Part shown: positions 34,352 through 48,036 of the stretch, one piece after another
Position numbering within the stretch: position 1 is the stretch's first letter
Layout of the letters: every line of letters starts with the position of its first letter
From: Agarophyton chilense
Lineage: Eukaryota; Rhodophyta; Florideophyceae; Gracilariales; Gracilariaceae
Direction of reading: 5' to 3'
DNA length: 64,000 nucleotides
Assembly: GCA_030374765.1 (NCBI GenBank)
Contig: JARGXX010000018.1
Span: 1-64,000 of the forward strand
Position numbers and translations under genes: made by a program
Notes under the pieces: model-generated
Seen by the model: the letters and a program-made list of their open reading frames with translations, nothing else
Told to the model about the DNA's origin: nothing
Database searches by the model: none

Positions 34352-34951
34352 TTAGTAGATCACAACGTCCTCGAGGGGGCTGGACTTGGGTGGCTTGCGT
34401 CGAAGGCAGTGACGAAAGAAAACCTTATCGCCCTCGTGGTTAAGAAGTATGGTGTCTCTTGAGGGCCAGTCTGCTGCGACTGTATTAATGTCGTCTAAAA
34501 TGTGGAGAAAGATGAGGTCTCCACTTCGGATATGCACGGCACTGCCAGTTTGGGAGAGGGTCTTGAAATGCTGCGGAGGACGGCGATGTTTGGGGATCTT
34601 AGCTCGAACTGTTCAGTAAGCGATTTCTAGACAAGCTTTTTGCAAGTTATGGGCCACTAATACGCTTAATGTAAACCCCATGGGCATTGTGGCCTGCAAC
34701 AGCCTAACAAAATCCGTTGGCAGAATTCTGGCATGAGTTTCTTGTAGGACGGCGTTTTGCGTTTGCTTATCGAAGAGAGAAAACTGGACGGATTTCATCG
34801 GCAGTAGTCGTGCGAATGATCTGGGAAGGCGGATGGAGTGAAACACGTTGCATTTATCGAAGAAAAACCCCGATAGGTGAATACTGGATGACATTTTGAT
34901 GTTGTTGAAAAGATCAGGCGTCGGGAGATCAACCGAAGGAAGTTGGGGCAT
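34352..34951 (-). pseudogene. Reverse transcriptase region of the DIRS-like element
   Basis: Landmarks are LPSVDLPTPDLF, a catalytic-region-like FDKCNVFHSIRLP, MPMGFTLSVLVAHNLQ and FLHILDDINTVA, the last containing the paired Asp of the RT active site. The MPMGF...SV...A form differs from the MPFGL box of Ty3/gypsy and fits a separate RT lineage such as YR retroelements. Broken. Confidence 0.55.
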
Positions 34952-35272
34952 AAAAGCACTCTATAGCCGAGGCCAGCTTATGAGTCTATCTTTGTTTGCA
35001 TCTATAACAACCTCAAATATAGTCATTGTAATGGAGTCGGCCAGTTGTTGGTGGTGTCGTGCTTCTTTGTGCACTACAGACCAGTACGATATTCCAGCAC
35101 TCTGGAGCTTGGTGAGCAACGGGGAATAATGACCAGGCTTGGCATGAACGCGTGGCTTCGGGAGACACTATTTTTCGGAGAGCTCTTCGAGTAGGGGAAT
35201 CATGGAATATGTCAGGTCAGGATGGGAGAAAGCAGAAGCAATGTGTGGGGGCATGTAACATATCCAAGTTGG

Positions 35273-37216
35273 CTAAAAGATTTCGGAAGGGTGAGGAACA
35301 TCGATCCTCGCAACTTCGATTAAGCGAAACTCACCTCGAAGAGGAGAGCCAATGTCGATATCTGTTGTCAGATGGTGCACGAGTTGGCATGCTTCCCACT
35401 CACGGAGACCATATAGGTGTGACGCAGTGGGAGACGGGAGCTTTGGAAGAGAAGCGAAAAGGTTTGAAGGTATTGTCTTATTCAAGGAGGTAATTCGCCG
35501 AATTATGGATCCAGTGGCAGCTTTGGAGGTGCTTCCAGATGCTTGATAATGTAGGAGGGGAGAAGGTCTAGCATAAAGAAGATTCTGATAAATTATGGCC
35601 AAGGGTGTCAGGCGACAGGGTTCTTGGAAGGGAAGGGCGCAGAGCGGGAATGTTCTTGGCCGAGATTTTACTCGATCTTGGAGTCTGGTTGGGTCGTGCG
35701 GTCCTTTTTGTGATTCCAGCGTGATCCCATCTTCTTTGAGCGCGATTTGGCGTTTGTCTGCATCGCAGCGGCTGCTTTCGTGGATTGGATCGCGTACGTG
35801 TTGAGATACTGGGAGAGGTAGAGGCTTGTCAATCGCCCTGACCCCCAGACCTCCAAAAGATGTTCGTAGTTTCCCCAGTGAGCGAAACGGCTGAGAAGAG
35901 GGTTCGACTGGAAGTATTGTTCCACGTTAATAATGCAAAACAGGCGCCTGATGGCTATCTCCATCCACATATTGTCTGAGAGAGCTTGATCTACATTGCC
36001 ATTGTACTGTAGAATGATTGTGTGGAGATAAGAAACAATGTGTCGCGCTTCTTACCTTGGCTGGGGAGACTTCTTTTGGCTCTTCCACAAATCGAGGTTG
36101 TCGATATATCGCTATACTGTTTGACTTCGGCGGAGGAATTCTATAATCAGGGTGGGACCCAATATATGGGGCAGGCAAGGGTGGGTTGTGCTATGTCCCT
36201 CTGATGGTAAGGGGGAATGAGGGAAGGGTGTCGAGCGCGCATCTTTCCGGCGTCGTTTATTGCTTGATACGATTCTTCACAAGCTGGTTTGAGCACTGGC
36301 ACTCCCCCGATCTGAGTGACGATTCCATTGGTTCGGGCTGGAGCAGGAGTAAAATTCGTTGCATGTGTTGAAGAACACCTGGCGGAGTCCCGAAGCTTAG
36401 TGATCGTTTCCTTCAGCTGCTTTTTTTCACTATGGAGATCTTTGTAAACGCTTTCGTAGCATTGCGATTTCCAAGCTAAAGCAGCTGAAAGAAGCTGGTG
36501 CTTATCTTCGGAAGTCAAATCCATGGGAACCAGGTCCTCATTTGCATTTGCAGACGTCTTTAGTAACGAAGAAAGAGTGTTGAGGTTAATATTTGCCATG
36601 TGGAGAAGTTGGGGGACCGGGGTTTCAGTCAATCTGTTCAGTGCTTCAAGAGGAGTTGTTGTCAGATCTGAGGAGGGCGTTATGTTCTGATTCGCTATTG
36701 TGTCACAAAGGTCAAGAACACTTGAGAGAGGCTCTAAATTGTCATACAGTATGTCGTGAGTTAGTTCCGCAGAAGCTGTTTGAAATTTGGCCCGCAACTG
36801 GTCTTCTGAAAGTTTGATAATGGCGCGGCTGGGGTTGTTCGGAAGATCATCGGGATTGATAGCAACAGTTACCTTCTGATTGTTTTTGACTGTATCCTAG
36901 AGGAAAAGGGTCTAGCAGTACCTTTCTGTGAATTTGTTCGAAGGTTGTTTTGGTTACGTTTCTGAATTCGGCTTCTCAGACGTGTGGATGGGGCAGTTTT
37001 CTTTACGTTTGGACGGGAATTTGTATGTGAAAGTGTTGGGGCAGGAGCAATTTCTTCAGCATCTCCAATCTCCACCTGTGGAGATGCATCATCTGGCAGT
37101 AAGAATGAATCTTGTTCATTTGAATCAGAGTGGGTACAGAGATTGGCATCGATATTGGCTTTTGATGACATGTTCAAAGATCGGTAAAGATTCGCTAGGA
37201 AGAACCGATGCCCCAA
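35273..37216 (-). pseudogene. Gag-like region of the DIRS-like element
   Basis: Several minus-strand frames precede RT. The one at 36869-37216 is Ser/Asn/Arg-rich. The one at 36147-36797 is helical, with a charged stretch (SEKKQLKETITKLRDS) that could be a coiled coil. The one at 35668-35970 includes RFAHWGNYEHLLEVWGSG. No zinc knuckle was seen. Assignment to gag rests on position and composition only. Broken. Confidence 0.4.
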
Positions 37217-37230
37217 TCGTAATGCGCTAA

Positions 37231-38989
37231 GAACTGAACGCGACCTAGTTTGTGGCTGAACCCAACTTTGCAGCTGACTGCAACGAACTTGATGGAGAGA
37301 AAGAAATCAAGACACACACGATGTGGGGAACAATAGAAGCCACCTGAAGCTGTTCTATGCGTCGATCAAGGATTTTGTTGCGAGTACATCTTGATTGCGC
37401 AACTTTCAATGCTCCAGATCATCTGGCGATCATATCCACACAAGTTGTACTTCCATCGATGCGACGTGCACACACTAGCAGTTTTCTTCCGTGTCGTTTC
37501 GTTTGGATTCGTTCTCGAAGGTTCAAGTGTGTCACGGGGCATAAATGTCTGCGTTGCCATATTGACATCACTATGACGCATTGCAAGATGAACCACATTC
37601 ATCGTTCCTTGAAGGGCTATAGTTTTCTTTGAACAGATTCGATACTTTGTGTTGGATGTGAGCGCTGTACCAATATGGAAGCATCAACAGTTTTTGACCG
37701 TTTCTGTGAAGCGTTTTTGTCCCTTGAACATAACCCTAAACCAATTTGAAGACGACATGACCGTCCGTCTAAAGATGGGTTTCGTTGGAAAAGGTAGCTC
37801 AGTGGCTGAACAGAATGCAGAGACTACATTTTGTTCTCGGAGTGACCTGTAGTGCGCCAGCGTTCCGGGAAATACAATGGCCGGTTTAACCGAAACTCGG
37901 CTTGGGGATATAACAGAAATAACCGCGAGTCTTTCTAGAATTCTTTTCGTGGTAAGAGCTTTCTGCAAAAGCCGAACTACTAGCCAACCAATCTTTCGAA
38001 GACTCAGGCCTTTAATCTTTTTAAACGAAGCACTGGATTGATTTTTATTGAAGATAAACCGGGGCTCTTTGATGGTTTACTGTTTAATAGCTGTCTGAAA
38101 CAACCGAATACGCTCTGTGAGGTTCTCAGGCGTGACAGCACGGACTCTTATGATCTCAATCACTTGCATATCCTGTATGTCCAAATCGTTTCGATTTAGG
38201 AATTAAGGTACTGAGGTATTGGATAGGCGATTGTCAAGGAACCCTATATTATCCTGTTGCGTTTCGAGGAATCCAGAAACGTACTCCTGGACTACATCAC
38301 GTAGACCGTTTTTCATCAGTGTTGTATTGTTGTCTGCATAATAACAAACGCCCTCCGCGATTACTTGTTCTTCAAATGCATTCAATACGGAAGATCTACC
38401 ATTTGCGACTATCGTGAAATGAATGTCTCTCGGTTGTATAGGCTGTAGCTGTAGATAGTTTTATGTCCAAGACTTGTACACCCTTTTCATCGTTCCAGCG
38501 CTTACTAAATGCTTGTTTGATAGATTCTGCCACGAAAAATTTCTCTGAAAACGTTCAAACCTCGCAGCTTGAACAATAGCCTATTACAATGACATTTCGA
38601 AAAGATGGAACGGTTTCCACGGCGACGCTTGTGTCTGGGAAAATGTTGAGGGCAGCAAGATATACTGTATGAGAATGCGCGTACATGCGCGCAAATGCAC
38701 TGTAAAATTGCTAACAAGAGAGTACTGTCTGCTGGTCCTGCTTGCCAAGAGATCGGAAGAGCAAAAAGAGGCAGGAGCTTCACTTGTACGCTATCGGGTA
38801 GTACGAATTTGTGTTCGTTGTGCTGGTTGTAGAGATGTTACAACCTAACGAATCGTACTTGAGCCCCAAAGTAGACGTTCTAAATTGTTAAATAAACAGC
38901 AGTTTTGCGTGACCGTAGTGTAGCTTAGACTAGCTTAACGACTAAGTTAATGGACCAGCGTTCTATTCCAAAGCTCAGCCATTGTAGTG
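37231..38989. other. About 1.7 kb without a recognisable gene
   Basis: Only short frames are seen. A minus-strand frame at 38203-38385 looks coding by composition, but no family is recognised. It may hold the outer end of the DIRS-like element and the leading edge of element F's LTR. Confidence 0.5.
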
Positions 38990-38999
38990 GTGTGCGCGT

Positions 39000-39620
39000 G
39001 TTGTTATGAATCTTGCCCCCTATTACGATTAATCATTATCCGACGGACTGGTCGTGCAAGCAAGGTCTACACGCGTGCACTCAGCACTTCTGGTTAGATC
39101 ATATTTTTTATCTGCATTATTTCTATTACAGTAGTGAGTTTACTGTAGTAATCTACACTATACAGTGGCTCAGCGATCTCGCTTTAAAACTCAGTAAAAC
39201 TTCTCCCACCGGGGTCTTGTCTTTTCAGCTTCCGCTTGCTACAACTTTATTCGGAGTTTGTGCCGCGTTATCCACGGTAGATTTACCCATCCCGCGTCTT
39301 TAAAAACACTACTACCGCTGTTTGCGTCTTATATTTAATACATTATCTATTCTAGCCCGTGTACAAGGATATTTTTATTCGTTTTGTTTTGCTTCAGTGT
39401 TTTACGGCCTGTTGGTCTCATCGGAAAAACCTGTTCTTTTATCCCCCTCTTTCGTGATTGACTACCCGCTTTGTATTAATACCATTGAACGTAATTCCCA
39501 CAATCCAATCTCCTCCTTTTTAGAGCCAAACTTTTCAGAGCTTACACTTAGACTTCGTCGTGCGTTCTCAAAGAGGCTGCGTTGTTGTGCTACCCCTCCA
39601 GAGAGGTATATACCCAACGG
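39000..39620 (+). repeat. 5' LTR-like region of element F (approximate)
   Basis: It aligns along its length with about 51690-52330. Both hold TTATCCACGGTAGA, then a pyrimidine-rich stretch and GCGTCTT (near 39270-39300 and 51990-52020), and TTTACTGTAG (near 39140 and 51855). Identity by eye is about 70%, very low for a single insertion. Confidence 0.55.
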
Positions 39621-40823
39621 CTTCGTATAATTTTTTCTACAGTTCTTGCAGCAGAAAGTAGTCTCCCAACATAGAAGTAGTTCAGCCAATATTTGGAGTT
39701 GTTTCTGCAAAGTGATCTCCACATTCTTGTATCAGCTCTGTTTGAGATTCATTCCCGATTTCGTGGATTTATAGCTCTTCGTTGAAGAATTTGGTTTACT
39801 CCATTACCGGTGGCATTGTTCCAATATTTCACGGCTGCCGTCGGATGCAGACCTTGCTCGAACGTAGATCAGTTCCGTCCCCAACGTGACTCAAGCCGTG
39901 GGTGTCCGTTTTCCAAAAAAATTCGTTATTGGTCTTCTACCTAAGGTTAATCACAAATCCAAAGGTAAGAACCAGAGCTCTTTGAAGAGTTGAAATCAAC
40001 CGCCAAAGGCGTCGAATGAAGGAACCAGTACTGGTGATGAACTGGAATTTGCCGCGGACGCTGACGTTCTCACAGATTCCGCTACAATCCCAGGAAGGAG
40101 AGTCACATATCGATGACAATGAGGACTTGCGAAAATGTTCGCTGAGATACAGGAAGCTCACAATGCCCTCGTGGAGGAGTCTGAAGTCCTGCGCGTAAGG
40201 TTCGATACCTCTTCTATGAAGGATTTGTCCGAAAAACACCGTTTTTGCGGGCTGATCTCAACACATTGCTGGCATATTTCAGGGGCCCTTCCATTAAAGT
40301 AAAGAACGTTGAAACCCGATTCGATAGGTCAATTACTGTATTCAGGCGTTAGAGCAAACAATCTTGATGAATGACAACGTCCCAGCGGACCAAATAGCGG
40401 TCTCGAAGAATAACAAGCACCAGAGAAAAAGTGACAACTGCCGAAAGCTTAAGAAGCAAGGAAATTTGTATTATGATTCATCGGAGTTCTCTGAGTGTTC
40501 ACGAAACTGTCAACATTCAAATGGGTCGAATTTATCATATTTCATATCTGATAGAGGGTCATTGAAGGTACTCGTCTCATTTTAAACCGCCGTCTGCAAC
40601 CCAAAATGCAGTTCGAACCGGTTGTAAAGGAAGAAAGAAAACTGGTTTAAAGAAACTGAAGTGCACCAACCCTCTGTACAAAAAACTAGTATCCGAACGA
40701 CAGTATTGGCTGAAGGATTCCTCATGGGATCGCACACCCTGACGCACGGGTAAGATAAAGGACTGAATAAAGCGTATGTAGCTTTCCCTCCGTAACAATT
40801 CTATCTCTCGCGACGAACTCATC

Positions 40824-43800
40824 TTGCAGTTTGATTTTCTTGCACCCTTTGTTTTGGAAGCCGACATACTTGGTAAGCACCAAACAAAGTTTTATATTGC
40901 ACTACCGTACTTTCTACGTGGTGTAACTGAAGATCAGTACAACTCTGGAAGAATTTCATCTGAAGCCACCGAAGAAAGAGTTATGGGCTGGCACGAAGCC
41001 ATGAAATACTTCTTGATGTCTCATTCTACTAATCAGGCGAATCATTCCGGTATTTTCCCTCCTCTTTTCATCCACCAGAAGCCCGGAGAAACATAAATGG
41101 ACTTCTCTGTACGTCTGAAAAAGGCTTTCCAACCTTGGGGTAATATTTACTGCGCTGTCCAGCGTTCCACCACGTAAATCGATGGATTGAATCCAGCTAT
41201 CCATACTCTTGTGGCCTTCTATCGAGAACATCAAAGGTGATCCACATATTTTGAGTTAGTACAAACCGCGCATCCGAAAGGAGATCTCCTTTAAAGCTCG
41301 AATACCTCTAAAAAAAACCCGTTCCGCAAAAGGCGTTGAAGACGGAAACGAATTCTCCTATTTTATGGATGTCCAATTCGCCCGAATGATCGTTATTTAT
41401 AAGGCTTTGTACCTTCAGAAGAAAAAAATCATCCCCGTGGCTTCGTATCTCCATGCCTCAGCAAACTTTCTACGGAATGTACATGATACGAACCCACAGA
41501 ATGTGTTGCTTAACCCATCTTACCCAACTACCGACAACCGCCCTACTCACAGAGACAACGCCGCCAGCACCCCCATGCCGGTAGTCTAGGATTCTGATGC
41601 CTCGTCCGTGGCTGTTCAGTCTTAGAATAACTGAGTACTGGAGTCTCTCTTTTGGGGGAGGGGTTGGGGAGAGTGAAGCTATCAACGCCCGAGGCATCAC
41701 CGCCTCACATACCGGTCAAAAAGCTTACAAATAAACCGACTGTTTCAGACGTGGAGTGTGAACACTTTCGTGTTCGGCGTAGACCGTGGAAACGTAGTAG
41801 AAGTAACTGAATCCTGGATAGAGTCATGGTAATGGCCAAGCGCAACTACAAGGTGTATGTTGATCATCGTATTTTTACCCAATTTATGGTGCAAGTTCTC
41901 ACTCTTATGTATACAGATGCTAGCCCGATTTGAATTGTTGAGTCACTTTTGCCTCCGCCTTTGAGGTCTCACACTCTCCATGGCGTATTACCAGACGTCT
42001 CAGACGCGAATGACAATCCGTTATCAACGGTGGGAATTATCGCCCTTGTCGTCCGCTTGGGCTCCTTCATGGTAAAGATTGCTTTCATGGTATGATGAGA
42101 ATTGGCTGCTTCCTTAATACTGGTATATGACCGTTTCGATAGGTTCGTTGACGCGATTAGGCCCCGCTTACTGCGTGTGGAACTGGAAGACGGTTCGTCG
42201 TTTCCGATCGGCCGTCGTCTGTTAACTCGTGCCTCGAAGAAGCTCGTAATCTTACCTGCGGCGCAGTTGGTCCCACCTACCTCGCGTAATCTACCAATTC
42301 TAAGTGGCCACGTAGATACGAATTCGACCTGAGTCCCAAGTATGGGTACGTTTCAACTCCCGTAAACACGGGTTTCGTATTATTGAGCCCCTTTCATCGT
42401 TTTACAAAAACCATCAACTCACCGTAGCGAATGGCGTCGCTCAAACTGAGCCTGACCAACTTTTCACGATTCTGGTTTCTAGTCTGGGCGCAACTCCGAA
42501 ATTACTGATGAAAATTCAAGTTATTGGGTCGGTCATGCCTTATCCCACCGCAATAGTCCCTACTAAGTTGACCACGGCTGATGTACTCAACCTCATTCGC
42601 TCTGAGAAGTGGGAGGACAATTTCACTCAATCGGACACTGTCACTTAATCAACAAGTAATCTGGACCGAAAACCTGGCTAAGCAGAGAAAATCCCCGTTC
42701 CAACGAGCTATGACCGGTTAGACCCCGTGAAAGAACTCGAGGAACTCGAACTCGTCCATGTGCCGGAAAAGCACCGTGAACGTCTCCGTGACATGTTTCG
42801 AGAGTTTACACCAATGTGGGACGGCTCTCTTGGTAAGAGAAGTACAACAAAACCATGGATAGACTTGTTGCCCAAACGTAGACCGCTTTCTCAAGACCTT
42901 TACAGGTCATGCCACAATGCTCGTGAAAAAGAGCAGTTCCAAGTAGACAAAGTGCTCCGAGCTGAAGTAATCGAACAGGCTTAGTCTCCGTGGGCATCTC
43001 CAGTTGTACTGGCTCCGCAACCCCATACGTCCTGGCGTTTCTGTATAGACTACTGTGGCTTGAACAACGTAACCGTCAATGACGTTTATCCGATTCCCCG
43101 CATGGATGTGTACACTCACTCTATGTGTCCTGCTACCACTTTTTGGGCTTTTGATGCCAGTTTGGGATACAGGCAAGTTCTCTTCAGAAAAGTGGGCCAG
43201 GACAAGAATTATTTTGTCGGTCATTCAGGACTCTACCGTTTCAAATGGATGCTTTTTAGTCTGAGAAATGCTCTCGTTACCTCCCAGCATGCTATGGATA
43301 TCTTAATAGCTCGTATAAATTGGCGTAATTGCCTTGTCTATCTGGACGATGTCATTGTTTTCTCAGATTATCTGGATCACCACCTTACTCATGTCAGGGA
43401 TATTATGACCACTACACCTGAGGCTGCGATTACACTCAAGTCAGGAATATCCAACTTCTTCACAGATACTGTAAGGTGTTTGGGTCACATTAGCCGCCCT
43501 GGACAGGTTGTGATCGAGGAAGCTCGAGTGAAATCGCTTTTTATAGCGATAGAGCCTATAACTCAGAAGGAACCACACTTATTTCTAGGAATGATCGACC
43601 TCTACCGACGATTTATACATAACTGTGCACACATCCACGATCCCTTAAATTAACTTCTGCCGAAATCTCAACCACCTAAGTTGGAACCCTTCATGTCCGC
43701 CCAGACGGATGCTTTTAATACTCTATTTGGAGCTTTCTTATCACCACCGATCCTATCCTTACTCAAACTCCGACTTTCTGTTGCAGTTGACACAGACACT

Positions 43801-46430
43801 ATCGACTTCAAAGTAGGTTGTGCTCTCTTTCCAACAACTCCCAAAGGAGAACAAAAACCCATGAGGTATTGGTCATGTTCGCTGATTTTCCGCGAAACAA
43901 CTTCTCCGTGTCGGAGAAAGAAGGTCTCACCGTTGTGTGGGTTGTCTCTAATCTCCGCCACTATCTCATGGGTGGGCACTTTACTTTCGACACAGATCAC
44001 TTCTCCTTGCGATGGCTTTTATCCGTTTTGGAACCGTCAGGCCTCTGACTGCGTTGGAGACTACGCCTAGTGGAATTTGACTTCGAAGTGATCTACAAGA
44101 AGTCTACGCACAATTTGAAAGCGGATGCACCATCATGTTTACCCACTAACGGAGTAGCTCTGGCCGCTGATGACGAGGGTATACCTGGCTTCACCACAGG
44201 TGACCAAGTACCGGAGGACCCAGATTGGATACACAATACGGGGCCTGAAAATCGTCAATAGGAAGCTGAATGGGACACGTTTCTCTTAGATGACGAGTCT
44301 GAAAAGCCCCCACCGGCTAACTTCGTGCGGATTCCTCCAAAGGGGATAGTTAAATAACAGCAAAGTGATTCCATCCGTACGAAGATATGCGCCCGTCTTA
44401 AAGTTGGTGCACCACTCTCTTTCGAGATCAATAATATTGAATACCTTTCCAAGACGGTACAGTCGTCCCTACAGGTAGTAGATCCGCATACTATGCAGTC
44501 TAGAGTATTGCATCTATCGCACTTTGTGAAACTTTGTGGACACGCCGATGGATGAATGATCTACCCCACTTTGCGAAGGAGGTTTTATTGGCCAGCCATG
44601 GCGGTGGATTGCTACGTAACAATGCTATTTTGAAGCGAATGTTCTTGTAATCGCGTGAAACTACGCATACACTCAACAAAGTTGAAGATTTTCCCTGCGC
44701 GGGATTCCCTCGAATTTATGGCAATCGACATTTTCTTTTCACTACTCACCACCTGACGTAGACAAAATTTTTTACTCGTTATTACAGATCATTAACCGAA
44801 CTTGGTTCGGACGTTACCCTTAAAGAAGATATCCGCTTTCAAGATTGCACAAGCTTTTGTACCCCACTGGGTATTTATCTTCGGCCATCCGGTTCATTTT
44901 CTGTCAGGTAACATAATGCAAATCGCTTTGCAATTCTTCGAGGACGTGTGTCAGATTATTGACATCAAGAATCTCTTCACAACGACCTGCCACCTTCAAT
45001 GTAATGGACAATTCGAGCGGTTTGACCGTGCGCTACTCGCATTTCTCCGTCCTGACGTGGCCGATCACCCCGAACGATGGGATCTATTCACTGACGTTTT
45101 AATATTCACGTACAATACGCAGAAACACCGTACGAAGGGTTGGAATCCATTCTAATTGGTCTTGTACCTCCGTTCGCCAGCTTTCGCGTTGGAACCCCAT
45201 CCTACATTAGAGGACTTGTATTCCATAAAAGATATCGTCTCAAGTGGAAATAAGGAATGACCAAGTTGATTTCAGCTGCTAGCAGTTCAATGAACCGTAC
45301 TCGAGCCACCTACAGGCGTGATTTCGACTCTCGCTACTGAGGTAAGGCGCCACCTATCAAATGGGGTGACTACGTCTCCATTCATAAGGAATACTGAAAT
45401 TTTGATAAGGAAAAACGCCATAAACACTCTACTATCGCAGACGGACCTCATAAAGATTGTTTCTGTCAAGGACGATTCCGCCCCGACACCACCCTAAAAG
45501 TACCAGCTTTTTCTCTAGGACCCACAACCATGAATGGTTTTCCGCAGCTCACCTCAGTGGTCCAGCCCAATTCAGTGCTCACAAGATCTTTTGTCTTTCC
45601 ACACCCTTCTTGGGGACTCCGTGATTTGCAACTCTTGTCGGCAATTACCCAGAAAAGCCTTTCTGTTTCTCCGCCACGTAGTGGCTACCGGCTTTGGTTG
45701 GGAGTCCCAACCGCTTCCCCCTGCCGCTCCATATGAGAAGAGGGAGAAGGATATTAAGGCAGACACCGACAACGTCATTAAGCAAAACACGGTCACGGAC
45801 AACTCACACGCCAAAAGCGGAACTAACTCGTTTTCAATCAAAGTGAAAACCTCCACAAGAGTACGCCGCAGCGCCAATCCTCCACAGACAGATCTAATCC
45901 ACCAACCTTCCGGTACTTCGGCGAAAGCAATACCGATACTTCGGAAGAAAACGTAGGAGACGATACTGTAACGCTGAAGCGTTTAATCTCACTTAAAACG
46001 CTTCCACTCAAGCCCTCACTTGAGGATGCGGAACACGCCATAGAGTAGAGCGCTTTCGACCATCAGTTGGAACGAGCTTTTGATATAACTTTCCCCAACT
46101 CGGGAGACATACCAATCAGCGCACGAGGCGGTCAACTCCTTGGTGCATTGTGCATACTGGCACGAGCGCATCCGTCGTCCACTTCTTACACCGTCAGGAC
46201 GTATATTAGCACGTAAGGTCGTAAAGGGCCACCCAGAACTCTATCTTGGAGAGCAGTCTGCGTCACAAACACGGCCCCGCCAGAAGGGTTTCGAGCAGGA
46301 ATCATTATTGAGCATATTGTAGAACATTCATACCATCTGGATAGTTACCTTCAGTATCTTGTCCGTGAGTGCAAAGGCAAACTCTGATGAACCGATTGAG
46401 CATCCCCCACTTTACTTTCAGAAGTGGTTT
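40824..46430 (+). pseudogene. gag-pol of element F
   Basis: Gag-like frame near 40824-41096 (ALPYFLRGVTEDQY, then AMKYFLMSHSTNQA). RT about 42727-43653, with FCIDYCGLNNVTVNDVYPIP and NCLVYLDDVIVFSD. RNase H about 43680-44150, with VAVDTDTIDFKVGC. Integrase about 44480-45150 (QCNGQFERFDRALL). A chromodomain-like stretch near 46290-46390 (HSYHLDSYLQYLVREC). The Ty3/gypsy order is clear. The copy is much more decayed than A, B or C. Confidence 0.7.
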
Positions 46431-46705
46431 AATATCCCCGCTGAAGGCGGACAGAGATCCCAGCAACCATCGTTTTCGCCGAGATAGGATATTTGAACCA
46501 CCGTGGTGGATGAGAAGAAAAAGAAGAAAGAAGATAGAAGAATGGTTCAGAAGATGGAGTAAGAAGCAAGTAGAATTAGCAAGTATCTTGGTAATTATTT
46601 GAGAACATCGGTACCGTACCGACATGTCGAAAACTTCCAAAAATTGAGAAGCTACACGTCCCTTTCAGTATCATCAGCCGCTTATGTTTTGATATGGTTA
46701 CCATC

Positions 46706-48036
46706 TCAGTGGTTGCCTTGAAGGCTGGAAATCAAAGTTGCGCATCTCTTGGCAACGTTTCTACTGGCAGCGCTACTCCCCAGCTTCTCCTCACCGAGGA
46801 ACTGGGAGATCACCTTCGCCTGATCCACAGAGGCGGCAATTTTCTCCCCTGTAACTAAGGCTCCCCAACCCAAAACGTCCACTGGCAAAGCTAGAGGTTC
46901 ACCGCCGCCTGCAAAGGCAAAATAAGCCCTCGCAAGGTTATCAACGCTCATATATGGCCCGACAGGGTTTCCTACGTTTTGTGGGTCCTCCATAGAATGG
47001 GGTTCAATCGCCTTAGCGGACGTCACCGTATCGTTGGTTTCGTTATCAAATATCGGGTCCTCAACTTCGTAGAAGTGTGAATACTGGTTCGCGTCCACGA
47101 AACCGGTCGCAGGCTCCGCGGGGATATACCGCTGAGTAAACAAAACTTCGTCAGCCTCCCCCGAAGAGATGTGATATCCCTCCCAGTGGTTGAAGTAGAT
47201 GAAATCACAAGCGAGCGGAGTTTGATGATCTTTGGACAGGTTCTGCGCCCATCCATTTGTTGCACGTGTTACATGTGAAAAGAAAAACGAGGCCCAGTTA
47301 ACCTGGTCGATGAAAACGAGAAGTGTATCCACCTCTCAGCTGTGGTTTCCCCCACCTACTTAGATGCGTAAGTCTAAGACAGGAATACAGGCGCGAACTT
47401 GCAGTGGGATGAACCAAAGTTTTTACTGGTCGTAAACCTCCCAGAGGATGAAAACTGCCGTGCGAAAAGCCCACTACGGGAACAAAACGGACGAAAGTCC
47501 AAACTGAGGTTCCTCGAGGATTTAGGATCCATTGATACGTGATGATATGATATTACGCGATACAACAAACTCGACAAGTTTTGATATATGACCACCAAGA
47601 TGGAACTCGAACAGACCGACCGCCTCGGTTGGTTGCCCGAATGAGTTTTATCTCTACGCTTTGGTATGGGACCATAAATCTAAGCCAGGACCGCGCTCGC
47701 TTCTCGAAGGGAATATTCTTTAAGAAGATCGGTCGCTCAAGCCGTTCGCATGAAGCCCAATTCAGCCCGAATAATTGGCTGGACCTAGCAAACAGCATCC
47801 TGGCGCACAAAGAGAAGGCCTCTCAACGGGAAAGATTTCAAACCCGCTAGGCGGTCGAGATGTCCAATTTCACCTTGGGTGCAGTATAGCGTGATATCAC
47901 AGCCCATACCATCGGGGATGGGGTATTGGAAAGAAAACTGGGGAAGCTGTTGATTTCCAAGAAGTTCATAAGCCGGATGTGCAAGAGCTACCGACTGGCT
48001 CCCGCGACGACTTATCGTATGAACCGGAACCGTCAC
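46706..48036 (-). pseudogene. Antisense coding-like block inside element F, unknown
   Basis: The minus strand carries a 208-codon frame (46706-47332) and shorter ones (47553-47810, 47785-48036) between pol and the 3' LTR, the place where element A has its antisense block. Local resemblances to A's block include QL..GL..W.CERL followed by a basic KR-rich patch (near 47770), and an INWA/VNWAS word. The C-terminal part here is also an Ala/Leu-rich helical stretch of about 100 residues. No domain is recognised. Homology to A's block is plausible, not shown. Broken. Confidence 0.4.

Larger units (their letters stand above)
22273..37230 (-). mobile_element. DIRS-like tyrosine-recombinase retrotransposon, split by element B
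   Basis: On the minus strand, gag-like frames (35273-37216) are followed by reverse transcriptase (34352-34951). After the inserted element B come RNase H (about 23579-23966) and a tyrosine recombinase (22273-23398). RT with RNase H and a tyrosine recombinase in place of a DDE integrase defines the DIRS order. No aspartic protease was seen. The 5-bp duplication agatt on both sides of B shows that the two halves were one element. The copy is a heavily decayed fossil with many breaks. Terminal repeats (split direct or inverted in this order) were not found, so both outer limits are approximate. Confidence 0.65.

Noticed and set aside
37797-37807. tRNA A-box-like TAGCTCAGTGG
   Set aside because: No B box (GGTTCRANNCC) or acceptor pairing follows at the right distance.
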